Below, one piece after another: positions 11,401-26,400 of a DNA stretch of 64,000 nucleotides. How positions within the stretch are numbered: position 1 is the first letter of the stretch; every line of letters starts with the position of its first letter. The DNA lies in NCBI GenBank assembly GCA_013398015.1, contig VZRR01007842.1, forward strand, positions 1,129,391 to 1,193,390. The letters are read 5' to 3'. Source of the DNA: Oreocharis arfaki. Taxonomy: Eukaryota > Chordata > Aves > Passeriformes > Paramythiidae. The notes beneath the pieces were generated by a model. The model saw only the letters and a list, made by a program, of their open reading frames with translations. It did not search any database and was not told where the DNA came from. The position numbers were made by a program, and so were the translations under genes.

Positions 11401-14400
11401 GTTGTCTTGCAGTGCTCCTTCCTAGGTTTTTCTACATGGAACAAAAATCTCAGCTCAAGGTTTTAAGGACACATTACAAAACCGCAAAGGAAATCAATTC
11501 CTTGTCATTCCATTTAAATTCAGCACATCTCAGTTCCCAGGGCAAGCTAGTTAAGGTCAGAGTCTGGATAGGTGAATAACATGTCATTACAGACAGGAAA
11601 GCAGCAACAACTGCATAATGAGACTGCTCAATAACCCTAAAATTGTCTGGCTAGAAAAGCAAGTCAGTGAGGCTTTTGGACACTGCTCCACTCCATAGGA
11701 CACTAGCAATTCTTCAAAGAAACATTACATGCTTTCCCTTATTGCGTTTTCTGCAACTTTTCCTTCCTCCTCAACAGAGCAACAAAAGAAACCATAGGTA
11801 CCTCCTCCATAGATGGGGGTGGAAGAATTAATTGTAGATAAAAACAGAAGATGGAAACAACGAACTCTGGCAAAAAAAACACCATGCACATTCTGATTTT
11901 TTAGGTGATTTGACATATTTTCCTTTTTATAATGTGGTACAGATGTCCTGATTGTAATGTGACATTTATAGGAGTTAACAGGACACCTACATGACCGATG
12001 CAGTGAACACGTGTATAAAAACACTTACCCTTATAAGTGGAATGCCTTCGAGAAGGGTATCTCTTGCTGGGCCTTCTTTCAAATGTACTAGTTCTGCGTA
12101 ATCTTGTCCCGTGTGTTGCTTGATATTCTGTCCTCCCACTTAAAAAAGAGAAATAAACAAAGTAAACTACTGCCTTCTGCTGGAAGCTGCACCTGCTGCT
12201 TTGTATAAAGATAAACAGATTGCTGTTACTTCACTAAATACCTGAATCTGAAGCGTGATCCCAGCCTTATGAAGTCAGATCTACTAGATTTACTGTTTGC
12301 TGGGGCTCGCAATCTGAAGAAAGCATGGTGCTCCACTGCACACTTCCACAAGTGTTTGCACGTTTTGGCACTGTCTAACCGGAAAACAAATGTGTGCTCT
12401 TGCTCTCTGCCCTAAATGCAGAAACAAAAGCTTTGGAAGTTGGCATGCACGATATTAGTTATTGTCCTTGGTAGGAAAAACACAGCCTGGGCCAACAGTG
12501 TGCTGAGCTTCCCTTGTGTTCTTACCAGCCTGAGCACAGACCACACTTTGTTGGATCAGGCCCAAGTAAGGGAAAGAAGTTACCTGTTCATCATCTTCTA
12601 CAACCACGAGCGTTAATTTGCTCTTTTTAAAGTCCATTTTTGTGATTTTAGGCCTAAACACCAGAAGGAAAAAGAATAAAATTAACAGAATACTAGAAGA
12701 ATTTTATTTCAACAACTACTTCACGTTTAAGAGTGGTACTTCTAACCAGGCCAATCTACCTTCAGATTTAACCTTCAGATTTTGAAGTTCGTAGATTCAA
12801 TTAAAAATTACAAAATACAGTCAAGATCCCATTATGCAAAGGAGAAAGATTTCAGCATTTTAACAAAAAGGAGTATAACACCAAAGCAGATTACCAAAAG
12901 AATAAGCCTATTTTGTTGGCTCCTTCAAAGATCAATATGCCTGTTGGTGTCAGTCCAAGAGCATATTCACAACCGTCTCTTCCCTGCAAGCAAGCAGAGA
13001 ACAAATAATCAATCTGCCACGAGCAGTGTAACTCTTACTACAGTAGTATTGCAAAATCCATCGGTCATAAACTAAACCATAAGGTTGGCATATTTTTTTA
13101 ACTTTACAGAGCAGAAGAATAAGCATCTGTAGTGGGTGCAAATTGGCACATTTCGGCAACAGGAGGCTGCAGGGTGCCCTCTGTGGGAGGAGGCCTTGTG
13201 CTGCTCCAAGTGGCTCTGAGATCCATGGAGATGGACTCACAGCGACACTGTACCCAGGGGAGCCCACACATCAGCTCACCTGTGTTTAAGAGCAGGCAGT
13301 TCCTGCCCGGGGGACGAGACACAGCAGGAGGAAACTGAGGGACATAGGAAAAGGCATGTGGAAAGGGACACTGTGAGGGTGTGGCTGGAGCATGGCCCAC
13401 AGGGCAATCCACACCAAAACAAGGACACCCCTCAGGGACTGACCCACACCAGGGCAGGGACCTCACACTGATGAAATAAAACATCACATAGATCTTACCT
13501 TAACTACATGCATATCTACACCATACATTTCTAGCCATTTAGCTTTGTTCAAGTAGCACAATTCAGCCTGCGCCGGGCTCTTTCCCCTATGAACACAAAA
13601 TTCATACTTCATGGTAAAAAATTTTTGTCCACTTCATATGCTTTCAAATTCACTCCCCTAACCCTTTTCTTTGTGTGCACAGTCTTAATGACACTAAATG
13701 GTATTTCAAGCTTAGCTTATGTTTTTACCCTCTTCCCTCCAAATGAAAATAAATCAGAGGACTGAAAATGGAAAAAGGTGTAAAATTGCCAATAAAGATG
13801 AAAGTTCAGGTAATACAGCATCACTGAAATGTACCATATTTATTAACAAATGACAAGAAAATGACTTTGCTACCATCCTGAACACAAAATTAATGTTTGA
13901 ATGAAAGAAGGAGAGAAAGAAAGAGATTTATTTCCAACATAAACTGGAAAAGGACCTGACTCCTTAAGTTATTAAATTAATCTAAAGAAAAAACAATAAA
14001 AAATTAAAACTCACCCCACCAACCTTCCCTAAATTACTGCTTGCCAATTCTAGAGAGGGAGAGGGCTGAAAGCCTTTTTATAATACTTCTCCACTGACAA
14101 ACATAATCCCCATTTCATGCCTGTTGAAGGGATTTGACTTTGGAAGAGAAGAAAACCTGTTGCTAGAGATCCCACACCCACACAGGTACTCTACCTGCAC
14201 TCTTTCCATTTCTGAAAAATGTCAAATTCCATTGCTTCGGTCTGGTTTGGTGCAAACCTGAATTCAGACACGAGCTCTGGTGTGTGCTCAGGGTGCTCAC
14301 ACTCTCCCAACTCAGCTGAAATCAATCAATCGAGAAGTTAAAAATATAAATATCTTGGGATGACCAGAAACATTTAATTCCATTATCCCTACAAAGACAA

Positions 14401-17400
14401 GAACAGTTTGCAAGTTTCTAAGCATGTTGTAGAACACACCTGTGCTGATGGTTTAAGTTACCACCCCACCCCCCCACTCCTGGCCCCAGTAAATTCAAAC
14501 CAGATTTTACAGCAGGAATCAGATAAATGCATTTGCAGGAGCAGTGTAGGGTTGTAGTACAGAACTCTGACATTCAGGAATGTTATGACTGAACCAGCTT
14601 AACTAAAGCTGCTTCTCTGGATTTTAAAACACTTACAGGAAATAAAGTTTCTAGTAAAAACAATCATCAATGCATCTTCTGTTTTAGAAGAGGTTACTTT
14701 GAAACTTCCTCTCATTGCATACTTTTCATTCCAAAACACTTCCCATTCTATTGCATGCTTTGCTATGTTTCTGTTCATGTCAAAACACGAAGGGAATACC
14801 TAGTCTCACGAAACTAGTGATAAAGCTGTGTGGTTTTTTTTAAATCACAGTGGTAGTTTAATACTCAGATTAAGTAATTTTTAAGGAAAAAAATGCCCAA
14901 ACATTAACATATTTAATGTGTCACTTTCTACTTAAACGCTTAGGCTCTGGTATTTTTGCTTCTAGGAGCAGAGCACTTGCCAACTCCACTGAGCTCAGCT
15001 GGAGATGCAAGTGCTGAGCATTTCAGTGACTGGCGCCCTTAACTGCTTTGTGTCTGTGACGGCTCTGCTCCCAAGGCCTCTCAGCTGTACAAAGTGACTG
15101 CAACGTCACTGCCTCGGGACTGTGTGGCAAACACCAGTGGAAAATACTCTCTTCAGCAATACCATGTGTCACCTGACATATGATGTGATTCCCAACCAGG
15201 CCTTTGTCAGTCAGCATTTCTTAAGTGTTTACTACTCTTACTACTACTACCAAAATAAAAATAAAAACTAAAAAGCATAGAGGGAAACTAAATCCCTTGA
15301 AGAAAACAGTTTTATGGCTTCAGGGCATTTTTACACTTAACAGCTGCAAAAATTTTATTCACAGCCAGACTTCAAAAATACCTAGCATGATCCATCAGTA
15401 GATAGGAAATTACATTCAAAATCCAATCTGTTGGCTGATAACACCTACTAGGTGGTTTTGAGAACTTGAGCTTTGCTGAAACATTTAGCAATCCTGAGGA
15501 TATTAAACAGATTGAGTTCACTGGTCTTCATTTCTAATTACTGTCTAACACACACTTTCTTCTCTTAACGGTAATCTTCCAGAGTGAGCTACAGTATTCT
15601 TATCTCTGTTAAAGAAAAGGACATATAGATATCTCAGCTCTGTGGCTGTTTCATCGAAGCTGGAAGCCTATTTAAGACAGATATTGCTACGAATTACTGG
15701 CAGTCCAGTCTCCAGTATACAAGAGGGAGCCACAGCAAACACATTAGCAAGGAGGGCTTCGGGGGGAAAAGGATCTGAAGTTTGATGTGCTGCCAATCAC
15801 CTAGGGAACACATGGGAGATTTCTACTTAACTGAGAGAGAAGGTGAGGAACGAAGTCTGACTGTGCTGCAAAGAGGATGTGTAGGGATGAGAAGAATCAT
15901 GAGTTTGTATGACAACAGACACACGCAGAAGCTAAGGCAGTAGTATTAGGTAGGAGAAAAATATCACCCTTGTTTCTCCATAGCTGCACTCACTGTTTAT
16001 TTACTCTCAGGTGAACAAACTATATTATCTTTTTGATCTCTAAGAAACAGGTCTTCAAGGTAAGAGCCAGTAAGAGACTTGCCAGCTCCATGCACAGGGT
16101 TGGAGGGCAGTGGAAGAAGGGGCTGTCACAGACTCTGAATGAGGATGCTGTCGCTGCTGGGGTGGAACTGCACTCCCTGAATGGCTCAAGGGCACTAATA
16201 TTTTCCAATGCAAGGGCACAGCAGAGGACCCATCTCTTCATTTATGGTTTTATGACATGCTTTGGCATGCCCCTTCTCTGCCCTTTATTGGGGAGGGGTG
16301 TTAGCCCCCCCAGTATTGGGGTTGAAGGTGGGAAGGTGTTAGGTAACAGATGTATATACATTATCTGTGTTCTTCAAAAAAAACCTGCATAACCTGATAG
16401 ACATTTTTAAAAGGATGTTTCCTCGAAAGTTCTTGAAAACTCCAAAAATATATTTATTTGTAAATATATGGCTGAGTCTTTTATACAGAGAGGAAAAAAG
16501 TTTGCAGTATCCCATGAAGATGTGTTATGATTAGAACTGAGAATCGGAGATCTGAGAAAATATTTTCGTTTTCAATCTAATTAGCAGCTTCAAAAGTATA
16601 TCTGGTTAAACACTAAGACCATACAACACTAATGAGGCAGTTAAAAACTTACTGTAACATTGACAACCCAAGTTTGATGACAACTTTTCCACAGATAATC
16701 CCTAAGTGAAGCATAATATTATGTATCTGCTTCACAAGTTACCCCATACTACAAACCAATATTATTTGCTGCAGAATTTCCTTCACGGGACTGGAAATAA
16801 ATCAACACTTTAAGTCTGAAAGATGATTCACACAAAACACCAACCTTGGAAGCTGCTATTGGAAACCAAGAATTACTGTAACAGAAAACTTCCTCGACAA
16901 GGAAAAAAAAAAAAGTATGAAATTTAAAGCTGATCTGTGAAAAGAAAAGACTTTTCTTCCAGTGGACTCAGACTACTAATGCCTAAATAGCAAATTATAG
17001 CTTTTTCTTCACTCTTAGGAAAGGCACATTAAGGAGCAAGACTGGATTTTACAGAGGAAATGTAACCCACTGAGCAGGGAATAACTGACATTTCTTTATA
17101 CTTTTCTGCTTAATTATGTTTCCAATGTCAATAAAATATAGCAAACTTTCCACCAAAAATGCTTATTATTATGTATGTCAGCAAAGAGAATGAATTAGTT
17201 GCAGTAATGAAATAATTTTGGACAAGCTTATAGTAATGATGTCAAAATAGCGGAAAACTGAAACTGGAAAAAAAAAAAGACAGCAAGAAAGTATAAAAGC
17301 ATGTTCCCACAGACAGCATCGAAGAGTATTAGTTTTGGTAAATAGCTGGACACATCATAAATACAATGGACAGCTACTGTATTGACTTTACACAGTAATC

Positions 17401-20400
17401 ACAGGTGTCAGTTACTACCCAAAATGTTGAGGCATCAACCTATTATTCTTTGCTTAGTCCTCCTTGCTTGGACCAGATGTGAGGTTACTGGAGTTTCTAT
17501 CTGTGAAAATGTAAGCAACAAATCAGATTCAGGCTCTGTATTTCATCTACCTCAAAAAGACAAACGGACTCTGCCTGCAGCAGTTCTTTGCACACCTGAT
17601 AATCACAGTTGTGCCAACTGGTGCAGCAAAACAACTCACTGCCTTAAGATTTGCACCTGTTGCTGCTTGGAACTGAACTCCCAGTTTTGCCTGTCAAGTC
17701 CATCTAGAATCACTGAGTTACTTCCACTGCTGTATTAAACTAAGAGACTCTGCCTGAGCATTCCATGTGCCATGGCCCAACCGCCCGTGAAACAGGAAGA
17801 GACTTTTTCAATTAATTTTACTGCTGATATGCTTAGAATGATCCAGCTCACTGCACCTTCTTTTAGAAAAAAATGAACGTGATTTGAGCTCCATTACAAA
17901 AATTTCCTCCCCATCTGCAAAACAAACTGCCCGAAATGGAGCAAATATTTGTACTACCATGCTTGCAGCAACAAAAACCACCACACTGTCCTACAATAAC
18001 CTAATGAGAAAGCCAGTGCACTGGAATTGCTTTTACATATTGAAATCCTTGCTCCTGCCACAGAAGTGATCTTAGTTCTTACCTTCCCATGTAACTCTTT
18101 CCCCTCCAGCACCTGCCACTCCCTCCCTCCTGCCCTATAACCATCTCCTGAGTCACACACTGTGGAGGCTTCCTCTCCCAGGCACTGAGGCAGCAGGAAG
18201 CCCATATTCACAGGCACCCACCTCCCACAAACTGTGTGAAGGGCCAGCTGGCTCTTCAGGCTGAAGTGGTAACACTTGTGCACAAACCACAGCTTGTCCC
18301 TCAGTGGGGAGCTATTTTGGGTCCTTCTTCCCTGAGCAGGCCTGGGTTGCCATGAAACTTTTGTCTAGCCATGCTTTAGAGTCTGCTTCCCTGTATCAAG
18401 TGTGCTGACATTGGCCAATGTAGTTCAGAAGTTATGAATGGAGGCAAATCAAGAAAGTGATCTCCCTAAAATTCTTCTCCTTGGGTGAAAGAATGGCATC
18501 TATATATGATCAGTGAAAATGCACTAGTAACAAAGGAAAAGAAACCAGTAGGTGAGTTTTTTAATAAATTAAGAAAAACCACTTTCAAAAGATTGCATAC
18601 CTTGAAGACACAGAGCTGCTAGTTCAACAGCAGTTTCGTATGGGCATTTCAGTCTTAAAAACAAAACAAAAAACAAAACTATAAAAATCACGTCTCTTGT
18701 CAGTGAATTCCTCTTGCAATAAAGCTAAAAAGCAGCCTGATACAAAACCCAGAAACATTAACTTCCACAAACTACTAATGCTATGAAACATCTACAGTTA
18801 ATTTTTACCTGTATATCATTATTTCCCAAGTTGGTACATTCTGATTAGCATTAAACACGATACACTTCACCATAAACCAAACTTGAACTAATAGAGAAAA
18901 CACTGAATCAACTAACTAACCATTTTTACTTCATTTTCCTGCACTTTAGAATATATAGGTTTGAGGTTTTTCCTTCTGTAATTAAAAAAAAAATAGAGCA
19001 GGTGTGGATATTGGTCAGGGTAAGACTATAGAAACACAAAATATTTTTGCAGAGTTGCAAACCTGAACAGAAAGTGTTGCACTTCAACTTTCTCATCCTC
19101 TGTTTCACCCACCATACTGAAAAAATATGGCAGGCCCACGTTACATTTTCAAGTCATAAAACCCAGGGAAGGTTTTGCTCTCTTTAAGCATTTCCATCAC
19201 CTGATCAATCCATGAAAAATCTTTAGCCATCCTATTTGTCAGTAATACAGTCACAATACAAACAAAGTCCTAAATGTCTGTGTTCTAAAGAAAAAGAAAA
19301 CACACGTGGGACTGTAAATCATGCTTATAATCTGTGCATGAATACCATAAAGAATTAAAAAGATCACACAGTTAAGGTAAAATTTTAAATCACTAGGAGA
19401 TTAACTATTATAAATTATTTAAATTACAGCTGCAAGTCTAAAAAGGTACTTACTTCCCTGAAAGAATGTCTTGCCGGAGCTGTAATACAAACAGGTACCT
19501 GACAAATAAAAATTCAGAAAGTCAGAAGTAATTACAGTGGCATCCTTCTAGCTCCACTGGCTGGAAGAATACCCCAATTCACTGAGTGGTAACAGCAATT
19601 TGAATAACTTGCTCTTGACAAAAAAAGGGCCTTTGGGATCACACAGATACACCCTGCAAGCTTCAAAGCTCCCACAGCTTTCACTAAAATCAAAGAGAAG
19701 AACACTTTTTGACCCCTGGTTGTATTCAGGACATTGTCCAAAGCTTTGCTGTTGAGGATGTGCTCTATCTGAGCATGCACCACAGCAACCTAAATGTTGC
19801 TGACACTCCAATGTTCTCCTAAACTTGGGTCTTACCTAATTCAGGCAGGAATTGAACTACAGTATCCAGAAAAAAATCACAGATAAAGGCCTGTGGGCTT
19901 CAGGGCTGCCTCCTCAAACACAAATACAGAACATGGAAAAAGTCCAAACTGGGCAAAAGGAAAGGTTCATACCAAAATGACACTTAAAAATAGCAGGAAA
20001 GTTCTGAACAAAAGAAACCCGAATTCCATAGAACTCACACATTTATTCAATAAGCCAAGTAGGAATTTACAGCCTTCAAACTGCTGTAGTATTTTAAGCT
20101 GTTGCTTTGCTAATCTTCAATTCTAGGCATGCTTCACTGACACCACTCAGAGCTGGGCTCTGAGGCATGCACAAGTGCCCTAAGTCATGCAAGGGGTGTG
20201 TAGAGGACAGGAAGGCACAGGCAGGCTCTGCATGGCTCAGGACACTGTGGGGGTGAGGTTTGCAAAGATGAGTGACTCAAGATATGAAAGCATGAAGCAC
20301 TCCTGAGAGCCCAGTAAATGCAAACATAAACCTCCCCTATCATTACAAAGGATGCTAGAAAGACAAAGTATTTTTCATCACAGAGGATGTGCAGCGAATG

Positions 20401-23400
20401 TGGCGAAGGATGAAAAGTTGGAATCAGACAAGGAAACAAACAGAAAAGAAGATTAAATTTCTCATGATAACACCAAAGCAGAATCAGATCTATCCATGTT
20501 AGCTCTGTCACATCTCTGATTCACATACTTGGCTAGTACCTGACTTGCCAATCAAAGCTGGGTACTTGCATGCGTAGATTAAGGGTTGACAAGTATACTT
20601 CCTGTTCTTATTGATAGCCCACATGATTCACAATCCCATGAACTCTTCTAAATTTGCAAGAAAACTCTGGGCAGTGCTCCTATCAGTGTCAGGTAGCTTG
20701 TGCAGTGCTGCAGCCCCGCTCTGGGGGTCTGGCTCACTCTTGTTCCTTTTCTGTGTCCAGCCTGACAAGCACTGGCACCTCAATTCTTGCTACTCTAAAT
20801 CAGCAAAATACCTTAGAAAATTCTCCACAACACACAAATATAGACATGTTCCTCTGTTGTTTTTACAACTAACTAATCAGGTCACACACAAGTGACAGAA
20901 GATGGCTTCCAAAATGCACTGGATTTCAACTGTGTTTTTAAACTGAAAAAAATCAGAGAAGGTGAAGGGTTTTAATGCTTCACACTACTGTGTTAATTAC
21001 GAGAAAGTGATGTTTGTAGCTTCACTGGAAATTGAAGTTTGCTAGAAAGCAGATCTCCAGAAGGAGTTTTGAACACTCCCTACCTGGAAAGTTCACACTT
21101 ACTGTTAATGATGATTTTTCTTCCACTTGGAATGATTTTGAGTATACAGTTGTTAATCTTCACTTTGTATTCAACATGCTACATGGAAAGTATGATCCAA
21201 CTAGCATAAAGACTCTTAAAAAACCCCCATAAATTCTAAGAATTAAGAATTTAAGGATTATAAAATTCTTAAATTCAAAATTACTTTCCTCAACCAAAAA
21301 AAAAGTGCCCCTATGTTTCCTACACAGTTTCACACTGGTCTTCTGTCAAGTTTAGAATTAAAAGAAATCGTTCACAACACTGAATATTTAGCTGACTAAA
21401 GTGTTTTTCTAATTAAAATAGTCTTCTGAAATGTCACCTTTCAGCAATAATTAGATCACAAGGCATCAGAGGTTAATACTTTCAGACAAAATGTCTTACT
21501 CGATCACAGCAGTGATCACATAGCTCAGAAACCCAATCTCACAGTGAGTAGGATCATATGCTTCAGAGGATTAAGCAAGAAATCTTGTGGTAGACAGTAA
21601 TGCAATAATTTGACCACAGGGAAAATGTAATACTTCTCAGACATGCACCCGGATGTATGAAGACTTACATCAATTTCCAGAAAACACATATTATTCCTAC
21701 TAATTTAACAGCATTTTCTCATTAGAGATGTCCATAAATCGTCCAGATTTTCGGATTCTCTTAAGATCTTATTCTTAGCTACATAGATGTCAGGGATTTC
21801 TGTAAGTTAATTATACATTGTATAGGAATATGCCCTTTTATTGAATTATTACTGCTGGACTAAATAGATAACGGATATTAAAGACCCTATGTCTATATCA
21901 TAAAGTGGTGACAATTAGCTCTTTAACCTTGTCTCAGGCAGTGGAAAAAACCCATGGTGGGCACAGCAGACAGCGAAGGAGACAGTAATCATTTGCCTGC
22001 AGCCACAAGTTTAATGTAAACATCACATGCACATGAGCTACAACAATCAACCATCTCTAAACACCTTAGGCTGATTAGGAGTACACTGATTATTGCCAAG
22101 CAAATTAGAAGACACAGAAAGTGCCCAACAGTGAGAGACAGAACAAAAGAAAAGATAAAATAACATTAATATAGATGGCTACTATACAAAGAAGACACAA
22201 AAGAAGCAGATACAAAAGATAAGTAAAACCTTTCCTACAGCTGCTCCTTTCACAGTTTTCAGAATATCCTCTGAATCACACCAAGGTGCTATGGACCCAG
22301 CAAGGTACAGGCCCACAGAAAACAGCCCAGCAGATTGAAACAAAAGACTTCCAAATATCTGCAGAGTGACTTTATACAATTCAGGCTTTTGCTTCACAGA
22401 GAACCATGGGGATGCAGAGGCGATTCAATCAGCTGTTAACCAAGAGCTCAGGCTGGCCATTCCCACAGTTCTGTGGCCTTGGTACCACGACTGAATCACC
22501 CCCCAAGTCTCAGGGCAGGAGGAACAAAGCAAGGCACTGGCAATTTAGCAGGACAAAATGGAAGACCCTCTCAGAGGATGGCAGGTATCAAGAGCAGGTG
22601 TCTCCCAGCTGCAGCTCTCCCCACCCAAAGCTGCCTTTCTTTGCCAACTTCAAGGCACCAAAATGCAGCATCTCCTACACACTGACACACTTGGGAGAGG
22701 CCCCTGAATGCTTTCTGGCAGCAAATAAAAAAGACGATGTTTCTTTGACAGTAGGGAAACACCTAAGGTGGCAGACAAAACGACCACTCTCAATAAGAAA
22801 GCTCGAATCACCTGCTTACAGTACCCCCACGTGCCCTAGATGTCTTAATTACGCCATCAGCCATGCAGAGCTCCTACCTGGTAAACTCTTCGTGAAGGTT
22901 GTTCGGTTCTGACGAATAGTACTTAATTCGAAAATGCAACGTGTACGGAGGTCCAACTGCACATGCACAGATTTTAAATGGGGAGAAAAGGTTTATACTC
23001 GTTGCAGCCTTGCTAACAGCCACCACCACCCCAGCAACCCAAGAAACTCAAAATTAATTACATTTATCAAATTCCTCAAAGGAAATGTTTCTTAAATCTA
23101 AAAATGCATGCAAACAATGAACAAAAAAAAAAAAAAGCTGATTACTACACTTTATGATACTCATTAATTCAAATTTATCAAGGCAATAGTCCATTTGGCA
23201 AACACATTTTTGTCCAAAGAGGTGTGCCTCACAGCACTCTGAATGACAGCAAGTTCCAGATATACTGCCTGTTGATGGGCCCAGGGGGAGATGGAAGGAA
23301 GAAGGAAGGAGAGGGTGATGCTCCTCCTTACCAGGCAGAAACACTACTCCAAAAAAACCCCCTACCCAATAGATCAGCTTTCAATTTAAACAGGTGAATG

Positions 23401-26400
23401 AGAAAAGGTAAGATAAATAGGGTGAAAAGCTGGAGAAGACTCTGGAAGGCACCCATGAACACAGAAAGCTAACAAATTCCATGAAGTGGAGTTGCAAGAA
23501 TTGGATTTCCTAGTGTCAGAAGGTGAATGCTACATCTGACTTTCCATGTAACACAGATAATAAGTTATCCAGCTACCATGAGACTGTGACCAATGCATCC
23601 ATATCTGCCTAAGCCTCATCTTCCAACTGCCTGCTGATGCATTAATTGATGGAAAAATTACTTTTCCTCACTTTTCTAAGGTCTTCCGTTACACCACATC
23701 AGCAGAGTGAACATGTGCCTGTTACTGATCCTTCTACTAAATGAAATGCAACTAAAATTCAAATAATTAGAGCTTTGATTCTGTCTCCATGTACAGCTCC
23801 TGTAAGTCAGGCTGCAGCACCCTGGGCTCACAGTTAGGCAGCACTGGTGAGGTCTGCATAGGTGAGATAATGACTTGGAGAAAAGAGCAGTGAGCAACAT
23901 CCATAATGAAAGAGAAACTCTTCACAAAGCATCTGCTGAATGCAGGGTAAAGGAAGGTATCCTGTTGTAAGACAGACCTTTACAAACACCCAACAAATCG
24001 CTTCCCTCTTCAGCATTCCTCAGAGCCAGGACTGGCCAAGTTCTTTTCAAAACAGGCCCTTCACAGATAAAAACTAGTCTAAACCCATACAACTAAACTG
24101 GCTGAAGGTGTTACAGAATCACCTATCTTCCAGGAGAAAAGGACAAAGCTATTTCAGAAAGGTGACTACCTGATCTGCAGCTGCACTAAGGTAAAGCAGT
24201 CTGTGATGTGATGAAAAGGGAACAGAAAACCAAACAGCAAAAACCCTACCCACAGCAGCTATCTTCACCACGAATTCTAGCAGACTGACACCCACACACC
24301 ACGGGGTGACACCAAACTATCCTAAAGGCCTTGAAAGAACTCCACCGTTTACAAAAATCATCTAGATATTTGGGTATTTATCAAAAAGAAAGGCAAAGCA
24401 CCACTGAAGCAATAAGGACCTATCTGAGGTCCTGCAAGGAGGTCAACAATTTCCTTGAAAAACACTACATTTTAATCTCACAGAAGCCATGTCTTCATGG
24501 CCCATGACTGTTGCCAACTGCAGCACTGTAACAAAACATGCTAATGCCAATGTTGTATAGTACCCAAGCCTGCAACCAGACTATCAAAAATCCAGGAGCC
24601 ACTTCCCCACCTTAGACAATTTTCACAGAAAACTCAGTGGCCCAACCCAAACCCGCCATCCAAAACTACCTTTGATGAAACAGCAGCTATTTCAAAACTA
24701 CATTTGACAAAACAGCACGTATTTCTGCTAGTTTTACTTCTAAAATAATAATTTGGAAAAAAAAAATGAAAAATTACTCATTACACAGTGAAGTATTTTC
24801 CACTCACTCTCCGAAAAAAATTGCAGAATATCTGTTCTGGATCAGAAGCAGTGGCAGGAACTGTGATCTGTGTCCAAGCAACCTAATTTCACAGATCAGA
24901 CTGAAATTACCTGGCAACCTGCTCTGCCTCAGACAAACAGCATGTGCTTAACAAGGGCTCCTGAAGGCTGGGCTACTGCTTAACAACTGCTCTTGCATTT
25001 AGACATAATATAGTCAGACAATTATCCATTAAATTAAAACTGTTTCCTAAGAAATATTTATTCCATTAAAGAGCATATTTAAACATTTTCTATCATGTTC
25101 TAATACACTAAGTTCAAATTCTTTATCAAGTAAAAAAATAAACAGGTGGAGATGTAGTACTTACTTTTTATTTGCTTCTTAATGAATTTTGAATGGTCCA
25201 ACCAGTGCTAAAAAAAGAAAATCCACACTTAAAAGCAGTTCCATTTCAAGATTTTGTTGACTCCATAAACTGATTACAGTAAAATTTAACAGATAAAAGT
25301 CTCTTATAAAGAAATATTGCCATATTTACTTTCTAAACTTCTGCACATTGCTGAAAGTGTTTATTGGCACACTAAACAACTTCCCTTCTTCCACATGGGA
25401 AAAGCTTGATTTATAAATTCATCAGTACTGCCAGGGAAATCACTCTTCCAGAGAAGAAACCTCAAACTCCAAGGCCAGAAAGCAGTGGTGTGTAAGGAAA
25501 GCACTCTTTCGTCCCAAACCCCTGAGCTTCAGCCTCCTTTTAACTTAAGGGTTTGATGGAGACCCTCCAGATCCTGTACCATCCTGCCTTCCACTGCTCC
25601 ACAGCCAAGTTTTTCAAGGTAAGGACAGAGACTTAACCCCACTAAAAGCATTTGGGAAACACTGATGTGTACCCCAACCACTCTGTTTTAAACTAAGGCA
25701 AAAGATCTGGAATAGATGCAACAACAATGACAAAAACATCTGATTCCCAGCAAAGTTTATGCACTCTCTCGTCACTATAAGTTGCATCTACAGAAAGGCA
25801 GCAATAAACAAAATCCAGTATAAATTTAGCTAAAATCTTTGACAGTCTCTGCTCAACGACCTACTGAAGGCTGCAATCTGATTTGAAGCAACTCCGTGTA
25901 AATGCTTATGTCATGAAAAGCGATAAAGGAGTTTTGGGTTTCCTTGCAATAAATGTTTTTCTTAAATATATATATATATTTGAAAATTATAAACTAGGTA
26001 CTATGAAAGAAAATCTTAAGGAAAAAAACCCTCTTCCTTCTTTCTTACTAAAGCATTAATGTTTTCAGAAAAAGGATAATCTCTCAATGACTACTTATCT
26101 GTACACCAACACCATGCTACCATGGCTAAATAAATGTGAAAAATTATTTGTTAGCTAGTAATACTGGCATTTATTTACTGAGTCTGTTCTAAATCAAGGC
26201 CAAAATTTATTTATCACAGGTATAGATGTGTACGGATCAAAAGTCTGACAACTTACAACCCTTAAGATAAATAAATCTCACAAGAGGTAGAAGGAGAAAT
26301 GGAATATTATGATTCTGAAGGTGATTTTATTTGTAGCAGACTTGCAAGACTACCTTAGGTGAGGCTGCCAAGAAATCCATTCTTATAGTCTGAGAAATCT

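Larger units (their letters stand above)
8464..12028 (-). other. EPB41L4B: EPB41L4B introns 12-14 with two small exons
   Basis: Apart from exons 13 and 14, this stretch shows no gene or identifiable repeat. The introns are 966 bp (8498 bp side: 8464-9463), 481 bp (9498-9978) and 2019 bp (10010-12028). ORFs here are short and unrelated to known families. Confidence 0.7.
14316..18600 (-). other. EPB41L4B: EPB41L4B intron 6
   Basis: 4.3-kb intron without an identifiable repeat. On the opposite strand it contains a TATA-like box at 17292 followed by a small Cys-rich open frame (listed separately). Confidence 0.7.

Noticed and set aside
22406..22912. Plus-strand 168-codon open frame, the longest in the window
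   Set aside because: It overlaps the antisense of EPB41L4B exon 4 and a locally GC-rich intron part; no domain is visible and its end is a shadow of the real exon.
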